Positions 47,513 through 57,856 of a stretch of 64,000 nucleotides of DNA are shown piece by piece. The stretch's first letter is position 1, and the number at the start of each line of letters is the position of its first letter. The notes under the pieces are model-generated. The model did not search any database, had not been told where the DNA came from, and saw only the letters and a list, made by a program, of their open reading frames with translations. The DNA comes from Pseudomonas sp. UFMG81 (GTDB taxonomy: Bacteria > Pseudomonadota > Gammaproteobacteria > Pseudomonadales > Pseudomonadaceae): the NCBI RefSeq assembly GCF_015354575.1, contig NZ_JACAFQ010000012.1, positions 59,783 through 123,782 on the forward strand, in the 5' to 3' direction. A program made the translations under genes and the position numbers.

Positions 47513-47905
47513 ATGAAAGACTGGCTGGACGAGATCAAGTGGAACAGCGATGGCCTGGTACCGGCGATCGCCCAGGACCACAAGACCGGGCGCGTGCTGA
47601 TGATGGCCTGGATGAACCGTGAATCCCTGCTGCTCACCGCCACCGAGCAGCGCGCCATCTACTGGTCGCGCTCGCGCGGCAAGCTGTGGCGCAAGGGCGA
47701 AGAGTCGGGCCATGTGCAGAAGCTGCATGAAATGCGCCTGGACTGCGACGCCGACGTGATCATCCTGATGGTCGAGCAACTGGGCCATATCGCCTGTCAT
47801 ACCGGCCGTGAAAGCTGCTTCTACCGCGTCTATGAAAACGGCCAGTGGAACATCGTCGATCCGGTCCTGAAGGACCCGGACGCCATCTACAGCGCAGGAC
47901 ACTGA
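47513..47905 (+). CDS. hisI: Phosphoribosyl-AMP cyclohydrolase
   Basis: 130 residues from ATG 47513 (GGAG upstream). [47 protein letters not shown] and [10 protein letters not shown] carry the Zn/Mg ligands. Third step of histidine synthesis. In Pseudomonas hisI and hisE are separate genes, as here, rather than the fused enterobacterial hisIE. Two bases before hisE. Confidence 0.97.
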   Translation: MKDWLDEIKWNSDGLVPAIAQDHKTGRVLMMAWMNRESLLLTATEQRAIYWSRSRGKLWRKGEESGHVQKLHEMRLDCDADVIILMVEQLGHIACHTGRESCFYRVYENGQWNIVDPVLKDPDAIYSAGH

Positions 47906-47907
47906 AC

Positions 47908-48243
47908 ATGAGCGATACGCTGAACCGCCTCGCCGAGGTGCTGGAAGAACGCAAGCAGGCCGCCCCCGACAGCAGCTATGTGGCCAGCCTGTATCACAAG
48001 GGCCTGAACAAGATCCTCGAAAAGCTCGGCGAAGAGTCGATCGAGACCATCATCGCCGCCAAGGATGCCGCCAGCAGCAAGGATTACAGCGATGTCATCT
48101 ATGAAACCGCCGACCTGTGGTTCCATAGCCTGGTGATGCTCAGCGCGCTGGGCCAGCACCCGCAGGCGGTGCTCGATGAGCTGGAGCGCCGGTTCGGGCT
48201 GTCCGGGCATGATGAGAAGGCGGCGCGTCAGCCGTCTGCCTGA
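47908..48243 (+). CDS. hisE: Phosphoribosyl-ATP pyrophosphatase
   Basis: 111 residues. MazG-like all-helical fold with [19 protein letters not shown] and [19 protein letters not shown], the EExxE and ExxD metal sites. Second step of histidine synthesis, adjacent to hisI. A REP separates it from tatA. Confidence 0.96.
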   Translation: MSDTLNRLAEVLEERKQAAPDSSYVASLYHKGLNKILEKLGEESIETIIAAKDAASSKDYSDVIYETADLWFHSLVMLSALGQHPQAVLDELERRFGLSGHDEKAARQPSA

Positions 48244-48252
48244 TGGATTGCC

Positions 48253-48359
48253 GGGGGCGCTGTGCGCCCCTTTCGCGACGCAAGGCCGCTCCTACAGCGG
48301 CCTCGTCGCAAGCTTTGTAGGAGCGGCCTTGTGTCGCGAAAGGGCTGCAAAGCAGCCCC
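48253..48359. repeat. REP-like composite palindrome, type II
   Basis: Inverted orientation relative to the other type II copies: GGGGGCGC... TTTCGCGACGCAAGG units first, CTCCTACA hinge in the middle, and TGTAGGAGCGGCCTTG to GCAGCCCC at the right. Located between hisE and tatA. Confidence 0.75.
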
Positions 48360-48392
48360 AGAAAGCCGACCGATATTTTTCAGGAGTACAAA

Positions 48393-48665
48393 ATGGGCAT
48401 TTTTGACTGGAAACACTGGATCGTCCTGCTGGTCGTCGTGGTACTGGTGTTCGGCACCAAGAAGCTGAAGAACCTCGGCAGCGACCTGGGCGAGTCGATC
48501 AAGGGCTTTCGCAAGGCCATGAACGAAGAAGAGAACAAACCAACCGACCAGACCCCGCCGCCCGCCCAGCCCGTGCCACCGGTACAGAACACCGCGCAGC
48601 AGGCCCAGGGCCACACCATCGAGGGCCAGGCGCAGCCGGTCCAAGAGCCGCAGCGGAAAGACTGA
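48393..48665 (+). CDS. tatA: Sec-independent translocase subunit TatA
   Basis: 90 residues. One N-terminal membrane helix ([14 protein letters not shown]), the hinge [23 protein letters not shown] as amphipathic helix, then a Pro/Gln-rich tail. It forms the variable pore for folded twin-arginine proteins. AGGAGTACAAA precedes the ATG. Three bases before tatB. Confidence 0.97.
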   Translation: MGIFDWKHWIVLLVVVVLVFGTKKLKNLGSDLGESIKGFRKAMNEEENKPTDQTPPPAQPVPPVQNTAQQAQGHTIEGQAQPVQEPQRKD

Positions 48666-48668
48666 CCC

Positions 48669-49043
48669 ATGTTCGGCATCAGTTTCAGCGAGCTGCTGCT
48701 CGTCGGCCTGGTCGCCCTGCTGGTGCTCGGCCCCGAGCGCCTGCCGGGTGCCGCGCGCACCGCAGGCCTGTGGATCGGCCGGCTCAAGCGCAGCTTCAAT
48801 GCGATCAAGATGGAGGTCGAGCGCGAGATCGGCGCCGACGACATCCGCCGCCAGCTGCACAACGAGCACATCCTGCAGATGGAACAGGAAGCCAAGCGCA
48901 TCCTCAATCCGCTGACACCGCCCGCGCAGCCGCCGGCCCCTGCGCCTGGCACTGAAACGCCCGCCGCACCTGTCGCCGCAGCGCCCGAACAGCCTGGCGC
49001 AGCGAGCCCTACCGAGCCGCCACAACCGCCGCGAGCCCCATGA
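48669..49043 (+). CDS. tatB: Sec-independent translocase subunit TatB
   Basis: 124 residues: [27 protein letters not shown] membrane segment with the Glu and Gly-Pro hinge typical of TatB, then a charged amphipathic helix and a Pro/Ala-rich tail ([11 protein letters not shown]). With TatC it forms the signal-peptide receptor. Overlaps tatC by four bases. Confidence 0.97.
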   Translation: MFGISFSELLLVGLVALLVLGPERLPGAARTAGLWIGRLKRSFNAIKMEVEREIGADDIRRQLHNEHILQMEQEAKRILNPLTPPAQPPAPAPGTETPAAPVAAAPEQPGAASPTEPPQPPRAP

Positions 49044-49831
49044 GCGAGAATCCGGAAACCGACCAGCCAATGCCGCTGGTTTCACACCTGACCGAACTGC
49101 GCACGCGCCTGCTGCGCTGCGTCGCCGCCATCTTCCTGATCTTCGCCGGGCTGTTCTCCTTCGCCCAGCAGATCTACACCCTGGTGTCGGCGCCCTTGCG
49201 CGCGCACTTGCCGGCCAATGCGACGATGATCGCCACCGACGTGGCCTCGCCGTTCCTCACGCCGTTCAAGCTGACCATGATCGTTTCGCTGTTCCTGGCG
49301 ATCCCGTTCATCCTCCAGCAGATCTGGGGTTTCATCGCGCCGGGGCTGTACCGCCACGAAAAGCGCATTGCCATCCCATTGCTGGTGTCGAGCATCTTCC
49401 TGTTCTACGCCGGCATGGCCTTCGCCTACTTCCTGGTATTCCCGCTGATCTTCGGTTTCTTCGCCAGCGCCACCCCCGAGGGCGTGTCGATGATGACCGA
49501 CATCGCCAGCTACCTCGATTTCGTCATGACCCTGTTCTTCGCCTTCGGCGTGGCGTTCGAAATCCCAGTGGCCGTGGTGCTGCTGGTGTGGATCGGCGTG
49601 GTCGACGTGCAGTACCTGAAGAAGATCCGCCCGTACGTGATCATCGGCTGCTTCGTGGTCGGCATGGTGCTGACGCCACCGGACATCTTCTCCCAGACCT
49701 TGCTGGCCGTACCCATGTGGATGCTGTTCGAGGTCGGGGTGCTGTGCGGCAGCCTGATCCGCAAGCGCAGCCATGAGCCCGACGAAGCCAGCAAAGACCA
49801 CAACGACCAGCCGCCTGCGACCCAACCGTGA
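49040..49831 (+). CDS. tatC: Sec-independent translocase subunit TatC
   Basis: 263 residues, six membrane helices. [13 protein letters not shown] at the N-terminus, [27 protein letters not shown] and [16 protein letters not shown] are conserved Tat signal-binding regions. It recognises twin-arginine signal peptides. GTGA overlap with the following rsmE-like gene suggests one transcript from tatA. Confidence 0.98.
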   Translation: MSENPETDQPMPLVSHLTELRTRLLRCVAAIFLIFAGLFSFAQQIYTLVSAPLRAHLPANATMIATDVASPFLTPFKLTMIVSLFLAIPFILQQIWGFIAPGLYRHEKRIAIPLLVSSIFLFYAGMAFAYFLVFPLIFGFFASATPEGVSMMTDIASYLDFVMTLFFAFGVAFEIPVAVVLLVWIGVVDVQYLKKIRPYVIIGCFVVGMVLTPPDIFSQTLLAVPMWMLFEVGVLCGSLIRKRSHEPDEASKDHNDQPPATQP

Positions 49832-50535
49832 ACCTGTTGCTCCTCGAAGAGGCCGACTTCGTGTCGGCCGACCGCGTCATCCTCGCCGACCGCCGTTTCA
49901 CCCACATGCAGGAGATCCACGGCGTGGCGGTGGGCGACAGCCTGCGCGTCGGGCGTATCAACGGCTTGATGGGCAAGGCCGAAGTCATTCGCCTCGAAGG
50001 CCATGAGGCCGAATTGCGCGTCGCCTTCGACCATCAGCCCCCGGCCAAGCTGCCACTCACCCTGGTGCTGGCCGTACCCCGGCCGAAAATGCTCCGCCGG
50101 CTGTTCCAGACCATCGCCACGATGGGCGTGCCACGGCTGATCCTGGTCAACAGCTACAAGGTCGAGAAGAGCTTCTGGCAAACACCGTTCCTCAACCCCG
50201 AAACGATCCGCGAGAACCTGATCCTGGGCCTTGAGCAGGCCCGCGACACGGTGCTGCCGGAAATCATCATCGAGAAACGCTTCAAACCGTTCGTCGAAGA
50301 CCGCCTGCCCGCGATCACCGCCGGCACCCTCGGCCTGGTCGGCCACCCCGGCCCCTACCCGGCCTGCCCCCGCGCGGTGGTAGGCGCGGTTACCCTGGCG
50401 ATCGGCCCCGAAGGCGGCTGGATCCCGTACGAAGTCGACCTGTTGGCCAAGGCTGGCTTGGCTCCCGTGCAGCTGGGTGATCGCATCTTGCGGGTCGAAA
50501 CAGCTGTCACCGCCCTGCTTTCGCGAATTTTCTGA
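49828..50535 (+). CDS. RsmE-family RNA methyltransferase, paralog
   Basis: 235 residues from a GTG start overlapping tatC. SPOUT knot marks [18 protein letters not shown] and [17 protein letters not shown], with PUA-like start [14 protein letters not shown]. Unlike the canonical rsmE at 17582, the central SERCEV-type motif is replaced by [17 protein letters not shown]. It may methylate a different RNA or uridine. Co-transcribed with tatABC, which is unusual for an RNA enzyme. Confidence 0.85.
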   Translation: MNLLLLEEADFVSADRVILADRRFTHMQEIHGVAVGDSLRVGRINGLMGKAEVIRLEGHEAELRVAFDHQPPAKLPLTLVLAVPRPKMLRRLFQTIATMGVPRLILVNSYKVEKSFWQTPFLNPETIRENLILGLEQARDTVLPEIIIEKRFKPFVEDRLPAITAGTLGLVGHPGPYPACPRAVVGAVTLAIGPEGGWIPYEVDLLAKAGLAPVQLGDRILRVETAVTALLSRIF

Positions 50536-50557
50536 CAAGCTGGTCAAGTTTTTACCA

Positions 50558-50584
50558 TCAAGTTTCCCCACCCCGCGCCGATGG
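50558..50584 (+). promoter_or_regulatory. Sigma-28 (FliA) promoter of chemoreceptor gene
   Basis: TCAAGTTT (50558-50565), exactly 11 bases, then GCCGATGG (50577-50584), against consensus TAAAGTTT-N11-GCCGATAA. Flagellar-class control is normal for chemoreceptors. It lies about 50 bases before the start codon. Confidence 0.8.
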
Positions 50585-50634
50585 CCTGTGCAACAGAACA
50601 ATAATCCGCACTGCCACGCGCCGGGGAGTCGTCC

Positions 50635-52551
50635 ATGTACCGTTGGTTTGCCCAGTCACTGGGAAATGTAAGCGTCAATCGCAAGCTGGGGATCGGCTTC
50701 GGCCTCGTGCTGCTGCTCACCCTGGGCATCACCTTCACCGGCTGGTCCGGGATCAGCAACGTCACCGCGCGCGGTGACAAGCTGGGCAATATCTCGGTGA
50801 TCTTCCAGTACACCCAGGACCTGCGCCTGGCCCGCCAGCAATACGAACGCAACCGCGACGACGCGGCGGTGGCCGGCCTGGAGAAGGCCCTGGCCACGCT
50901 GGAGCGCCAGGTCCAGCTGATGCTGGGCCAGATCGAGCAGGCCGCCGATCGTCAGCGCCTGAACCAGCAACTGGAGGCCGTGCGCCAATACCAGCAAGCC
51001 TTCAACGAACTCAAGCAGGCCGGCCAGCGTCGCGAAGCCAGCCGCGGCATGCTGGGTGACAGCGCCGACAAGGCCGCCGCGCTGGTCGACAAGGTTCAGC
51101 AACGCCTGTTGCAGGCGGGCGACATCAACCAGTACCAGCAAGCCGTGGAGGCCAGCGCCCTGTTGCAACAGGCACGCTTCCAGGTGCGCGGCTACACCTA
51201 CAGCGGCAAGGCCGAGTTCCAGCAGACCGCACTCAACGCCATCGACCAGTCGCTGGCCGTGATCAAGGCGCTGCCTGCCAAGTTGCCGGCTGAATTCGCC
51301 GCCAGCCTGGACGACGCCGCCACCGCCCTGGCCGGCTACCGCGACGCGGTGAACCAGTTTGGCACTGCCCAGGCGGCCAGCGAGCAAGCCTTGCAGCGCA
51401 TGGCCGCCCAAGGCCAGGTCCTGCTCGACGCCAGCCAGGCGATGAGCGTGTCGCAAACCGCGGTCCGTGACCAGGGCACCCAGCAGGCCAAGACCCTGCT
51501 CGGGGGCGCTACCGCCCTGGCCCTCGTACTGGGCGTGCTCGCCGCCTTCGCCATCACCCGGCAGATCATCGTGCCCCTGCGCCAGACCCTGAACGCCGCC
51601 GAGCGCGTGGCCAGTGGCGACCTGAGCCAGGACCTGCAGGTCGAGCGGCGCGACGAACTGGGCCAGTTGCAGGCCAGCATGCAGCGCATGACCCTGAGCC
51701 TGCGCCAGCTGATCAGCGGCATCGGCGACGGTGTCACGCAGATTGCCAGCGCCGCCGAGGAGCTCTCGGCGGTGACCGAACAGACCAGCGCCGGGGTGAA
51801 CAACCAGAAGGTCGAGACCGACCAGGTGGCCACCGCCATGAACGAAATGGCCGCCACCGTGCAGGAAGTGGCGCGCAACGCCGAGCAGGCTTCCGAAGCG
51901 GCCCTGGTGGCCGACCAGCAGGCCCGCGAAGGCGACAAGGTGGTCGGCGAGGCGATCACCCAGATCGAACGCCTGGCCCGCGAGGTGGTGAACTCCAGCG
52001 AAGCGATGAACCAGCTCAAGGCCGAGAGCGACAAGATCGGCAGCGTGCTCGACGTGATCAAGTCGGTGGCGCAACAGACCAACCTGCTGGCCCTCAACGC
52101 CGCCATCGAGGCTGCCCGCGCCGGCGAGGCCGGGCGTGGTTTCGCCGTGGTCGCCGACGAGGTGCGCAGCCTGGCCCAGCGCACCCAGCAATCGACCGAA
52201 GAGATCGAAGAGCTGATCGCCGGCCTGCAGAGCGGCACCCAGCGCGTGGCCAGCGTGATGGATAGCAGCCGCGGCCTCACCGACAGCAGCGTCGAGCTGA
52301 CCCGCCGTGCCGGTGGCTCGCTGGAAACCATCACCCGTACCGTGTCGTCGATCCAGGCGATGAACCAGCAGATCGCCACCGCCGCCGAGCAACAGAGCGC
52401 GGTGGCCGAGGAGATCAACCGCAGCGTCATGAACGTGCGCGACATCTCCGACCAGACCTCCGCCGCCAGCGAAGAAACGGCCAGCTCCAGCGTCGAACTG
52501 GCGCGCCTGGGCACCCACCTGCAAGGGTTGGTGGGCAAGTTCAGGCTGTAA
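50635..52551 (+). CDS. mcpQ: Methyl-accepting chemotaxis protein, HBM-type sensor (McpQ-like)
   Basis: 638 residues. Membrane helix 1 about residues 17-37 ([20 protein letters not shown]), a purely helical sensor of some 240 residues (Gln/Ala-rich, fits a helical bimodular HBM domain), membrane helix 2 near 285-305, HAMP ([20 protein letters not shown]), and signalling hairpin tip [23 protein letters not shown]. In P. putida the chemoreceptor in this position is the citrate receptor McpQ; the symbol rests on that position and the sensor type and is not proven. Preceded by a sigma-28 promoter. Confidence 0.8.
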   Translation: MYRWFAQSLGNVSVNRKLGIGFGLVLLLTLGITFTGWSGISNVTARGDKLGNISVIFQYTQDLRLARQQYERNRDDAAVAGLEKALATLERQVQLMLGQIEQAADRQRLNQQLEAVRQYQQAFNELKQAGQRREASRGMLGDSADKAAALVDKVQQRLLQAGDINQYQQAVEASALLQQARFQVRGYTYSGKAEFQQTALNAIDQSLAVIKALPAKLPAEFAASLDDAATALAGYRDAVNQFGTAQAASEQALQRMAAQGQVLLDASQAMSVSQTAVRDQGTQQAKTLLGGATALALVLGVLAAFAITRQIIVPLRQTLNAAERVASGDLSQDLQVERRDELGQLQASMQRMTLSLRQLISGIGDGVTQIASAAEELSAVTEQTSAGVNNQKVETDQVATAMNEMAATVQEVARNAEQASEAALVADQQAREGDKVVGEAITQIERLAREVVNSSEAMNQLKAESDKIGSVLDVIKSVAQQTNLLALNAAIEAARAGEAGRGFAVVADEVRSLAQRTQQSTEEIEELIAGLQSGTQRVASVMDSSRGLTDSSVELTRRAGGSLETITRTVSSIQAMNQQIATAAEQQSAVAEEINRSVMNVRDISDQTSAASEETASSSVELARLGTHLQGLVGKFRL

Positions 52552-52570
52552 CTTGCCAGTTAAGCGATTT

Positions 52571-52690
52571 GGGCCGCTTTGCGGCCCTTTCGCCGGCAAG
52601 CCGGCTCCCACAGGACCCGCGCATATCACCCGCTTCGCGCGATCCCTGTGGGAGCTGGCTTGCCAGCGATAGGGCTGCGTAGCAGCCCCC
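52571..52690. repeat. REP-like palindrome pair, type I
   Basis: GGGCCGCTTTGCGGCCC and CGCCGGCAAGCCGGCTCCCA facing CTGTGGGAGCTGGCTTGCC and GGGCTGCGTAGCAGCCCC. In the 304-base gap between the two chemoreceptor genes; the rest of that gap holds a hairpin and a promoter. Confidence 0.8.
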
Positions 52691-52703
52691 TGAGAGGTAT
52701 CAA

Positions 52704-52740
52704 CCCGGCCCCTGCCTGCGGGCCGGGAATCTTCTTAGCC
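52704..52740 (+). terminator. Terminator-like hairpin after the first chemoreceptor
   Basis: CCCGGCCC (52704-52711) and GGGCCGGG (52720-52727), then AATCTTCTTA. Confidence 0.55.
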
Positions 52741-52772
52741 TTCCGCCGGAAATTTCCTACCGCATTCACAGG

Positions 52773-52800
52773 TCCAGTCTTACCCCCCTCCGGCCGATGA
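52773..52800 (+). promoter_or_regulatory. Possible sigma-28 promoter of second chemoreceptor
   Basis: GCCGATGA (52793-52800) fits the FliA -10 well; TCCAGTCT (52773-52780) fits the -35 in five of eight positions with a 12-base spacer, one longer than ideal. Confidence 0.5.
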
Positions 52801-52855
52801 GCAGGGTGTTCACGCCTCGCTTACCGCCAGGTGTCTCAACGACCGGAGACTCATC

Positions 52856-54808
52856 ATGCTCGGACCTTTCAACCGCATGCTCGGCCACCTCAGCGTGCGC
52901 CTCAAGCTGGCCATCGGCTTCGCCGTGGTCCTGCTGCTCACCCTGCTCACCACCCTGACCGGCTGGCTCGCCCTGGGCGATGCCATCGAGCGTTCGCAAA
53001 AGCTCACCCAGATCGCCCAGCTCAACGACTACAGCAAGGACCTGCGCGCCGAGCGCATCACCTTCCGCGTGCTGGACGACGACCAGAGCCGCGCCCAGCT
53101 GGCCGACACCCTCAAGCAACTCGAAGGGCTGGTCGACAGCATGCGCCCGCGCTACCTGTCGCCGGAAAACGTGCGCCTGATCAGTGAGAAGCGCGATATC
53201 GTCGGCCGCTACCGGGCCGACTTCGAAAAGCTGCAGCACAGTGTCGTCAGCCGTCGCCAGCAGCGCCAAGCCCTGCAAGCGCAGGAGAGCGAACTGGATA
53301 CCCGCATCGATGCCCTGCAAGGGCAGCTGGTCACGCGCCTGAGCCAACTCGGCCAGCCAGCGGTCCAGGGCCAGGCCCTGAACCTCGTCGACACGCTCGG
53401 CCGGCATGTCGAGGTCGCCCATCAGCGCGCCAGCATCCCCGCTTATTTCAGCGACCCGCTGCAAGCCTTCGAAAGCGTCGGGCAAACGCCCATGGACGCG
53501 GCCGAGGCCACACTCGGGCAACTGCGTGAGGTGCTCCAGCGCCTGGGCCAGGATGACACCCTGCTGGCCCCGGTCGCCGCGGGCATGGACCGCTACCGCC
53601 AGCTGCTGCGCCAGTATGCCCAGGCGTCGATTGCCGTGGAGTTGCTGCAGAACGACATGGAACAACTGGGCAACCAGGTCACCGTCAGCAGCCGTGAACT
53701 CAGCGATAACCAGGTGGCCCAGCGTGACGAGCAGGCGCTGGCCGCCCGCAGCCTGATGACCAGTGTCGCGCTGCTCGCGCTGTTGATCGGCGGCCTGGCC
53801 GCCTGGTTGATCAGCCAGCAGATCACCGCGCCACTGAGACAAACCCTGGAACAGGCCGAACGCATCGCCAGCGGCGACCTGAGCCAGATTGACGCCGTGG
53901 ATCGTCGCGACGAGCTGGGGCAGCTGCAAGGCAGCATGCGCGCCATGGCCTTGAGCCTGCGTGAGCTGCTAGGCGGTATCGATCGTGGCGTCGGCCAGCT
54001 GTCACAGGCCGTCGACGAACTGGCGACGGTCAGCGAGCAGACGCAACAGCGGGTTGGCCAGCAAAAGGAAGAGACCGATCAGGTGGCCACGGCCATGAAC
54101 CAGATGAGCGCGACGGTGCAGGAGGTGGCGCAGAACGCCGAACAGGCCTCCCAGGCCGCGACCACCGCTGACCATCAAGCGCAATTGGGCGACCAGGTGG
54201 TGGCCGAGGCCATCGGCCGTATCGAGCAGCTGGCCGGGCAGATGGAGCATTGCCAGGCGGCCATGGGTCACCTGGCCAGTGAAAGCCAGCGCATCGGTTC
54301 GATCCTCGACGTGATCAAGTCGGTGTCCGAACAGACCAACCTGCTGGCGCTCAACGCCGCCATCGAGGCGGCCCGTGCCGGTGAAGCCGGGCGTGGCTTC
54401 GCGGTGGTGGCCGACGAAGTGCGCGGCCTGGCCCAGCGCACCCAACAGTCGACCGAGGAGATCGAGCAGCTGATTGGCAACCTGCACAGCGGCACCGACC
54501 AGGTCATCGCCCTGCTCGACGACAGCAAGCGCCTCACCGGCCAGAGCGTCGAGCTCAGCCGCAAGGCCGGCGAGGCACTGGGGCAGATCACCGCGACGGT
54601 GTCGACCATCCAGGGCATGAACCAGCAGATCGCCACGGCCAGCGAGCAGCAGAGCGTGGTCGCCGAGCAGATCAACCGTAGCGTGATGAATGTGCGTGAT
54701 GTGTCGGACCAGACCAGTGCGGCCAGTGAACAGACAGCGGCATCCAGCAACGAGCTGGGCAAGCTGGGGCGGGAGTTGCGCGGGATGGTGGGGCGGTTCA
54801 GCCTTTAG
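52856..54808 (+). CDS. Methyl-accepting chemotaxis protein, paralog of the preceding receptor
   Basis: 650 residues; GGAG upstream of ATG 52856. Same architecture as the neighbour: membrane helix ([20 protein letters not shown]), long helical periplasmic sensor (about residues 40-290), second helix ([20 protein letters not shown]), HAMP and an almost identical signalling tip ([20 protein letters not shown]). The sensors have diverged strongly whereas cytoplasmic halves remain alike, as expected for duplication followed by change in ligand. Ligand unknown. Confidence 0.88.
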   Translation: MLGPFNRMLGHLSVRLKLAIGFAVVLLLTLLTTLTGWLALGDAIERSQKLTQIAQLNDYSKDLRAERITFRVLDDDQSRAQLADTLKQLEGLVDSMRPRYLSPENVRLISEKRDIVGRYRADFEKLQHSVVSRRQQRQALQAQESELDTRIDALQGQLVTRLSQLGQPAVQGQALNLVDTLGRHVEVAHQRASIPAYFSDPLQAFESVGQTPMDAAEATLGQLREVLQRLGQDDTLLAPVAAGMDRYRQLLRQYAQASIAVELLQNDMEQLGNQVTVSSRELSDNQVAQRDEQALAARSLMTSVALLALLIGGLAAWLISQQITAPLRQTLEQAERIASGDLSQIDAVDRRDELGQLQGSMRAMALSLRELLGGIDRGVGQLSQAVDELATVSEQTQQRVGQQKEETDQVATAMNQMSATVQEVAQNAEQASQAATTADHQAQLGDQVVAEAIGRIEQLAGQMEHCQAAMGHLASESQRIGSILDVIKSVSEQTNLLALNAAIEAARAGEAGRGFAVVADEVRGLAQRTQQSTEEIEQLIGNLHSGTDQVIALLDDSKRLTGQSVELSRKAGEALGQITATVSTIQGMNQQIATASEQQSVVAEQINRSVMNVRDVSDQTSAASEQTAASSNELGKLGRELRGMVGRFSL

Positions 54809-54839
54809 CCTTGTGGCCTGTCGCAGCTTGCACCGCCAT

Positions 54840-54957
54840 CTGTAGGAGCGGCCTTGTGTCGCGAAAGGGCCGCAAAGCGGCCCCGGCGATCGATATTGCT
54901 ACTTAAAAGGCTGGGGCTGCTTCGCAGCCCTTTCGCGACACAAGGCCGCTCCTACAG
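54840..54957. repeat. REP-like composite palindrome, type II
   Basis: CTGTAGGAGCGGCCTTGTGT and its reverse complement, with inner GGGCCGCAAAGCGGCCCC and GGGGCTGCTTCGCAGCCC hairpins. Between the convergent chemoreceptor and ABC transporter genes. Confidence 0.85.
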
Positions 54958-54983
54958 GTTTCGCGTAAGCCTTCAGGCTGCGG

Positions 54984-55718
54984 CTACAACACCTGGCGCA
55001 GGAACGCCTGGGCCCGCGGATCCTTCGGCGCGTCGAAGAACTGCCCGGGCGGCGAATCTTCCAGCAGCTTGCCGTGGTCGAAGAACAGCACCCGGTCCGC
55101 CACTTCCCGGGCAAAGCCCATCTCGTGGGTCACGCAGACCATGGTCATGCCCTCTTGCGCGAGGGTCTTCATCACGTCCAGCACCTCGCCGACCATTTCC
55201 GGGTCGAGCGCCGAGGTGGGCTCGTCGAACAGCATCACCTTGGGCTCCATCGCCAGTGCCCGGGCAATCGCCACCCGCTGCTGCTGACCGCCGGACAGGC
55301 GCGAAGGGTACTCGTTGGCCTTCTGCGCGATCCCGACCTTCTCCAGCAACGCCCGCGCCTTGGCCTCACGCTCGGCCTTGCCGCGCTTGCGCACCACCTT
55401 CTGCGCCAGGCACAGGTTTTCCAGCACGGTCATGTGCGGGAACAGGTTGAAGTGCTGGAACACCATGCCGACTTCGCGGCGGTAGGCGTTGATGTCGGTC
55501 TTGGGGTCGGCCAGTTGCAGCCCGTCGATGGCCACATGGCCCTGGTCAAAATGCTCCAGGCCGTTGAGGCAACGCAGGAAGGTCGACTTGCCCGAACCCG
55601 AGGGGCCCAGCACCACCACCACTTCGCCCTTGGCGACCTGGGTGGTGACGTTGTCCACCGCTCGCACCACCATGCCGCGGGTGTCGAAGACTTTCAAAAG
55701 ATCACGGACTTCAATCAC
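54984..55718 (-). CDS. Polar amino acid ABC transporter, ATP-binding protein
   Basis: 244 residues from GTG 55718. A TTG at 55727 gives the longer frame, but GGAGG sits only one base before it and ten bases before the GTG, so the GTG is chosen. Walker [11 protein letters not shown]-loop [11 protein letters not shown], signature [15 protein letters not shown], Walker [15 protein letters not shown] and H-loop [10 protein letters not shown] are all present, of the GlnQ/HisP type. Powers the adjacent permease; overlaps it by 8 bases. Confidence 0.95.
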   Translation of the reverse strand: MIEVRDLLKVFDTRGMVVRAVDNVTTQVAKGEVVVVLGPSGSGKSTFLRCLNGLEHFDQGHVAIDGLQLADPKTDINAYRREVGMVFQHFNLFPHMTVLENLCLAQKVVRKRGKAEREAKARALLEKVGIAQKANEYPSRLSGGQQQRVAIARALAMEPKVMLFDEPTSALDPEMVGEVLDVMKTLAQEGMTMVCVTHEMGFAREVADRVLFFDHGKLLEDSPPGQFFDAPKDPRAQAFLRQVL

Positions 55719-56673
55719 TTTGCGCAAGCCTCCGCTCGAGCCGGCTGGCGATATGCGACAGCGGCAGGTTGATCAGCAGGTACAGGCCTGCCACGCAGAA
55801 CCAGATCTCGAAGGTCGAGAACGAGGTGGTGATGGCTTCGCGGCCGCTCTTGGTCAGCTCGGTGATGGCGATCACCGACACCAGCGAGGTGTCCTTGACC
55901 AGGCTGATGAACTGCCCGGCCAAGGGCGGCAGCACGCGCTTGAACGCCTGTGGCAGGATCACGTGGCGCATCGACTGGGCGCCGTTCAAGCCCAGCGAGC
56001 GCGCCGCCTCGTTCTGCCCCTTGGCGATCGACTGCACGCCGGCGCGGACGATCTCGGCCACGTAGGCGCCGGTGAACAGCGCCAGCGCTGCGACGCCGGC
56101 AAACTCGCGGCTCAGGTTGAGCACGGTGCCGATGAAGAAGTAGAAGATGAAGATCTGCACCAGCAGCGGCGTGCCGCGCACCAGTTCGACGTAGACGGTG
56201 GACAGGTCGCGCAGCGTGGGGTTGCTGGACAGCCGGCACAGGCCGGCAAACAAGCCGATCACCAGGCCCAGGGCACCGGAGACCACCGACAGCCACAACG
56301 TGGTCCACAACCCCCAGGCCAGGGGGCCGGCAGCCCAGTGGCGGGTCACGCCGATGGCATCGCCTTCGGCGACGTCGTCACCACGGGCCAGCAGCATGCT
56401 GTCCTTGGCCACTTCGACGACCTGGGTGTCGCCGCTTTCGTCTTTGAGGGTGACCCGGGCGTTGTCGCCGGACACCACGATTTCCTCGACCGTGCCTGGG
56501 TTGGCGGCACGCTGGGTTTCCTCGGCCTTGTAGGCGAAGTATTGCGGAACGCGGTTCCAGCGCCACTCATAGGAAATCATCGAGGTGGCCATGTACAGGC
56601 TGAACGCCAGGCCCACCAGGACCAGCGCGGTCAGCCCATGCCAGGGCCACTGGGCTTTCTTGTGTTTGATCAC
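55711..56673 (-). CDS. Polar amino acid ABC transporter permease with extra periplasmic insertion
   Basis: 320 residues from GTG 56673 (GGAAGTA upstream); the longer frame runs through a REP. The C-terminal 200 residues are a normal HisM/GlnP permease: [34 protein letters not shown] and the EAA loop [23 protein letters not shown]. In front lies a membrane helix (about 13-31) and an 80-residue hydrophilic stretch (35-115) with short strands ([32 protein letters not shown]), presumably periplasmic. Ordinary family members lack it (about 220-250 residues). Confidence 0.92.
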   Translation of the reverse strand: MIKHKKAQWPWHGLTALVLVGLAFSLYMATSMISYEWRWNRVPQYFAYKAEETQRAANPGTVEEIVVSGDNARVTLKDESGDTQVVEVAKDSMLLARGDDVAEGDAIGVTRHWAAGPLAWGLWTTLWLSVVSGALGLVIGLFAGLCRLSSNPTLRDLSTVYVELVRGTPLLVQIFIFYFFIGTVLNLSREFAGVAALALFTGAYVAEIVRAGVQSIAKGQNEAARSLGLNGAQSMRHVILPQAFKRVLPPLAGQFISLVKDTSLVSVIAITELTKSGREAITTSFSTFEIWFCVAGLYLLINLPLSHIASRLERRLAQSD

Positions 56674-56747
56674 GTGGGGTACTTCCGTAAATGCGAAACG
56701 CGCAGGGTGGAGCTTCGTGGTAGCCGGCCAGATCCTCTGCGCCTGGT

Positions 56748-56825
56748 CCGGCCCTATCGCTGGCAAGCCAGCTCCCACAGGTACTGCGAAGTCTGTGGGA
56801 GCTGGCTTGCCAGCGATAGGGCCGG
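56748..56825. repeat. REP-like palindrome, type I variant
   Basis: CCGGCCCTATCGCTGGCAAG and its reverse complement, hinge CTCCCACAG, 10-base centre. Between the permease and binding-protein genes, where it may protect the upstream binding-protein mRNA. Confidence 0.85.
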
Positions 56826-56906
56826 CCGGGACAGCGAGCAACTCGACCAACCACCCTCAGCGCCACCTGCGCGTCGGGGTCAAAGCCTGGGCTTGTGGCC
56901 TGGGCC

Positions 56907-57707
56907 TTATTCCATTTCCTTCAGCCAGTCCTTGCTCTTGAACCACTTGTCGTGGATTCGATCGTAGGTGCCGTCATGCTTGATCTGGTGCAGGAAGTTG
57001 TTGATGAAGTTGATGCTGTCGTAGTCGCCTTTCTTCAGGCCGAAGGCCAGCGGCTCGTAGGTGAAGGGCTCTTCCAGGAAAACCAGCTTGCCAGCGCCGG
57101 CCTTCTCCACCGCCACCACGTTGTAGGGGGCGTCGTAGACGAAGGCGTCGGCCTTGCCGTTGACCACGTCCATCACCGCTTCCTGCTCGTTGTCGTAGCC
57201 GTGGTACTTGGCCTTGGCGATCAGCTTCTTGGAGACCATCTCGCCGGTGGTGCCGAGCTTGGAGGTGATGCGGTACTTCTCGTTGTTCAGGTCTTTGTAC
57301 GACTTGATCTCGCCCGCCAGCTCCTTGCGGATCAGCAGGGTCTGGCCAACCACGATGAAGGGTTCGCTGAAGTTCAGGCGCAGGTTGCGTTCCTGGGTGA
57401 GGGTCATGCCGCTGCCGATGAAGTCGAACTTGTCGGTGAGCAGGGCCGGGATGATGCCGTCATAGGCGGTGGAGACAGTCTCCAGCTTGACGCCCATGGA
57501 CTTGGCCATGGCCTTGAGGATGTCGACTTCGAAGCCGATGATCTCGCCGCGCTTGTTGGTCATCTCGAACGGCATGTAGGTCGGGTCCATGCCCACCCGC
57601 AAGGTGCCGCGCTTGACCGCGTCGTCGATGGCGCCGGCCTGGGCGGCGGTTACCGCGATGAGGGCGGTGGCACCGACCAGCAGCCGCGACAGGTATTTCT
57701 TCATCAT
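56907..57707 (-). CDS. Polar amino acid ABC transporter, periplasmic binding protein
   Basis: 266 residues from ATG 57707 (AGGGGA upstream). Signal peptide 1-25 ending AAQAG. Then GTLRVGMDPTYMPFEMTNKRGEIIGFEVDILKAMAKSMG, the SBP_bac_3 signature, with the ligand Arg/Asp positions in QERNLRLNFSEPFI and DAFVYDAPYN. The specific amino acid is unknown. First gene of the operon; eight A residues (57738-57745 on this strand) lie about 31 bases before the start and could be a Hfq/Crc site. Confidence 0.92.
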   Translation of the reverse strand: MMKKYLSRLLVGATALIAVTAAQAGAIDDAVKRGTLRVGMDPTYMPFEMTNKRGEIIGFEVDILKAMAKSMGVKLETVSTAYDGIIPALLTDKFDFIGSGMTLTQERNLRLNFSEPFIVVGQTLLIRKELAGEIKSYKDLNNEKYRITSKLGTTGEMVSKKLIAKAKYHGYDNEQEAVMDVVNGKADAFVYDAPYNVVAVEKAGAGKLVFLEEPFTYEPLAFGLKKGDYDSINFINNFLHQIKHDGTYDRIHDKWFKSKDWLKEME

Positions 57708-57856
57708 CACCAAGTCCCCTAGCAAGAAGTACGCAAATTTTTTTTGTAGGCACGGCCTGACAGACCGATGCGTAATGTCGGGTGGGATGCTAACGCATGC
57801 GGGGGGCTGGGACCTAGAGCCGGGGGGGACTTTGTTGGCCAAAATCGGCCTAAAAG

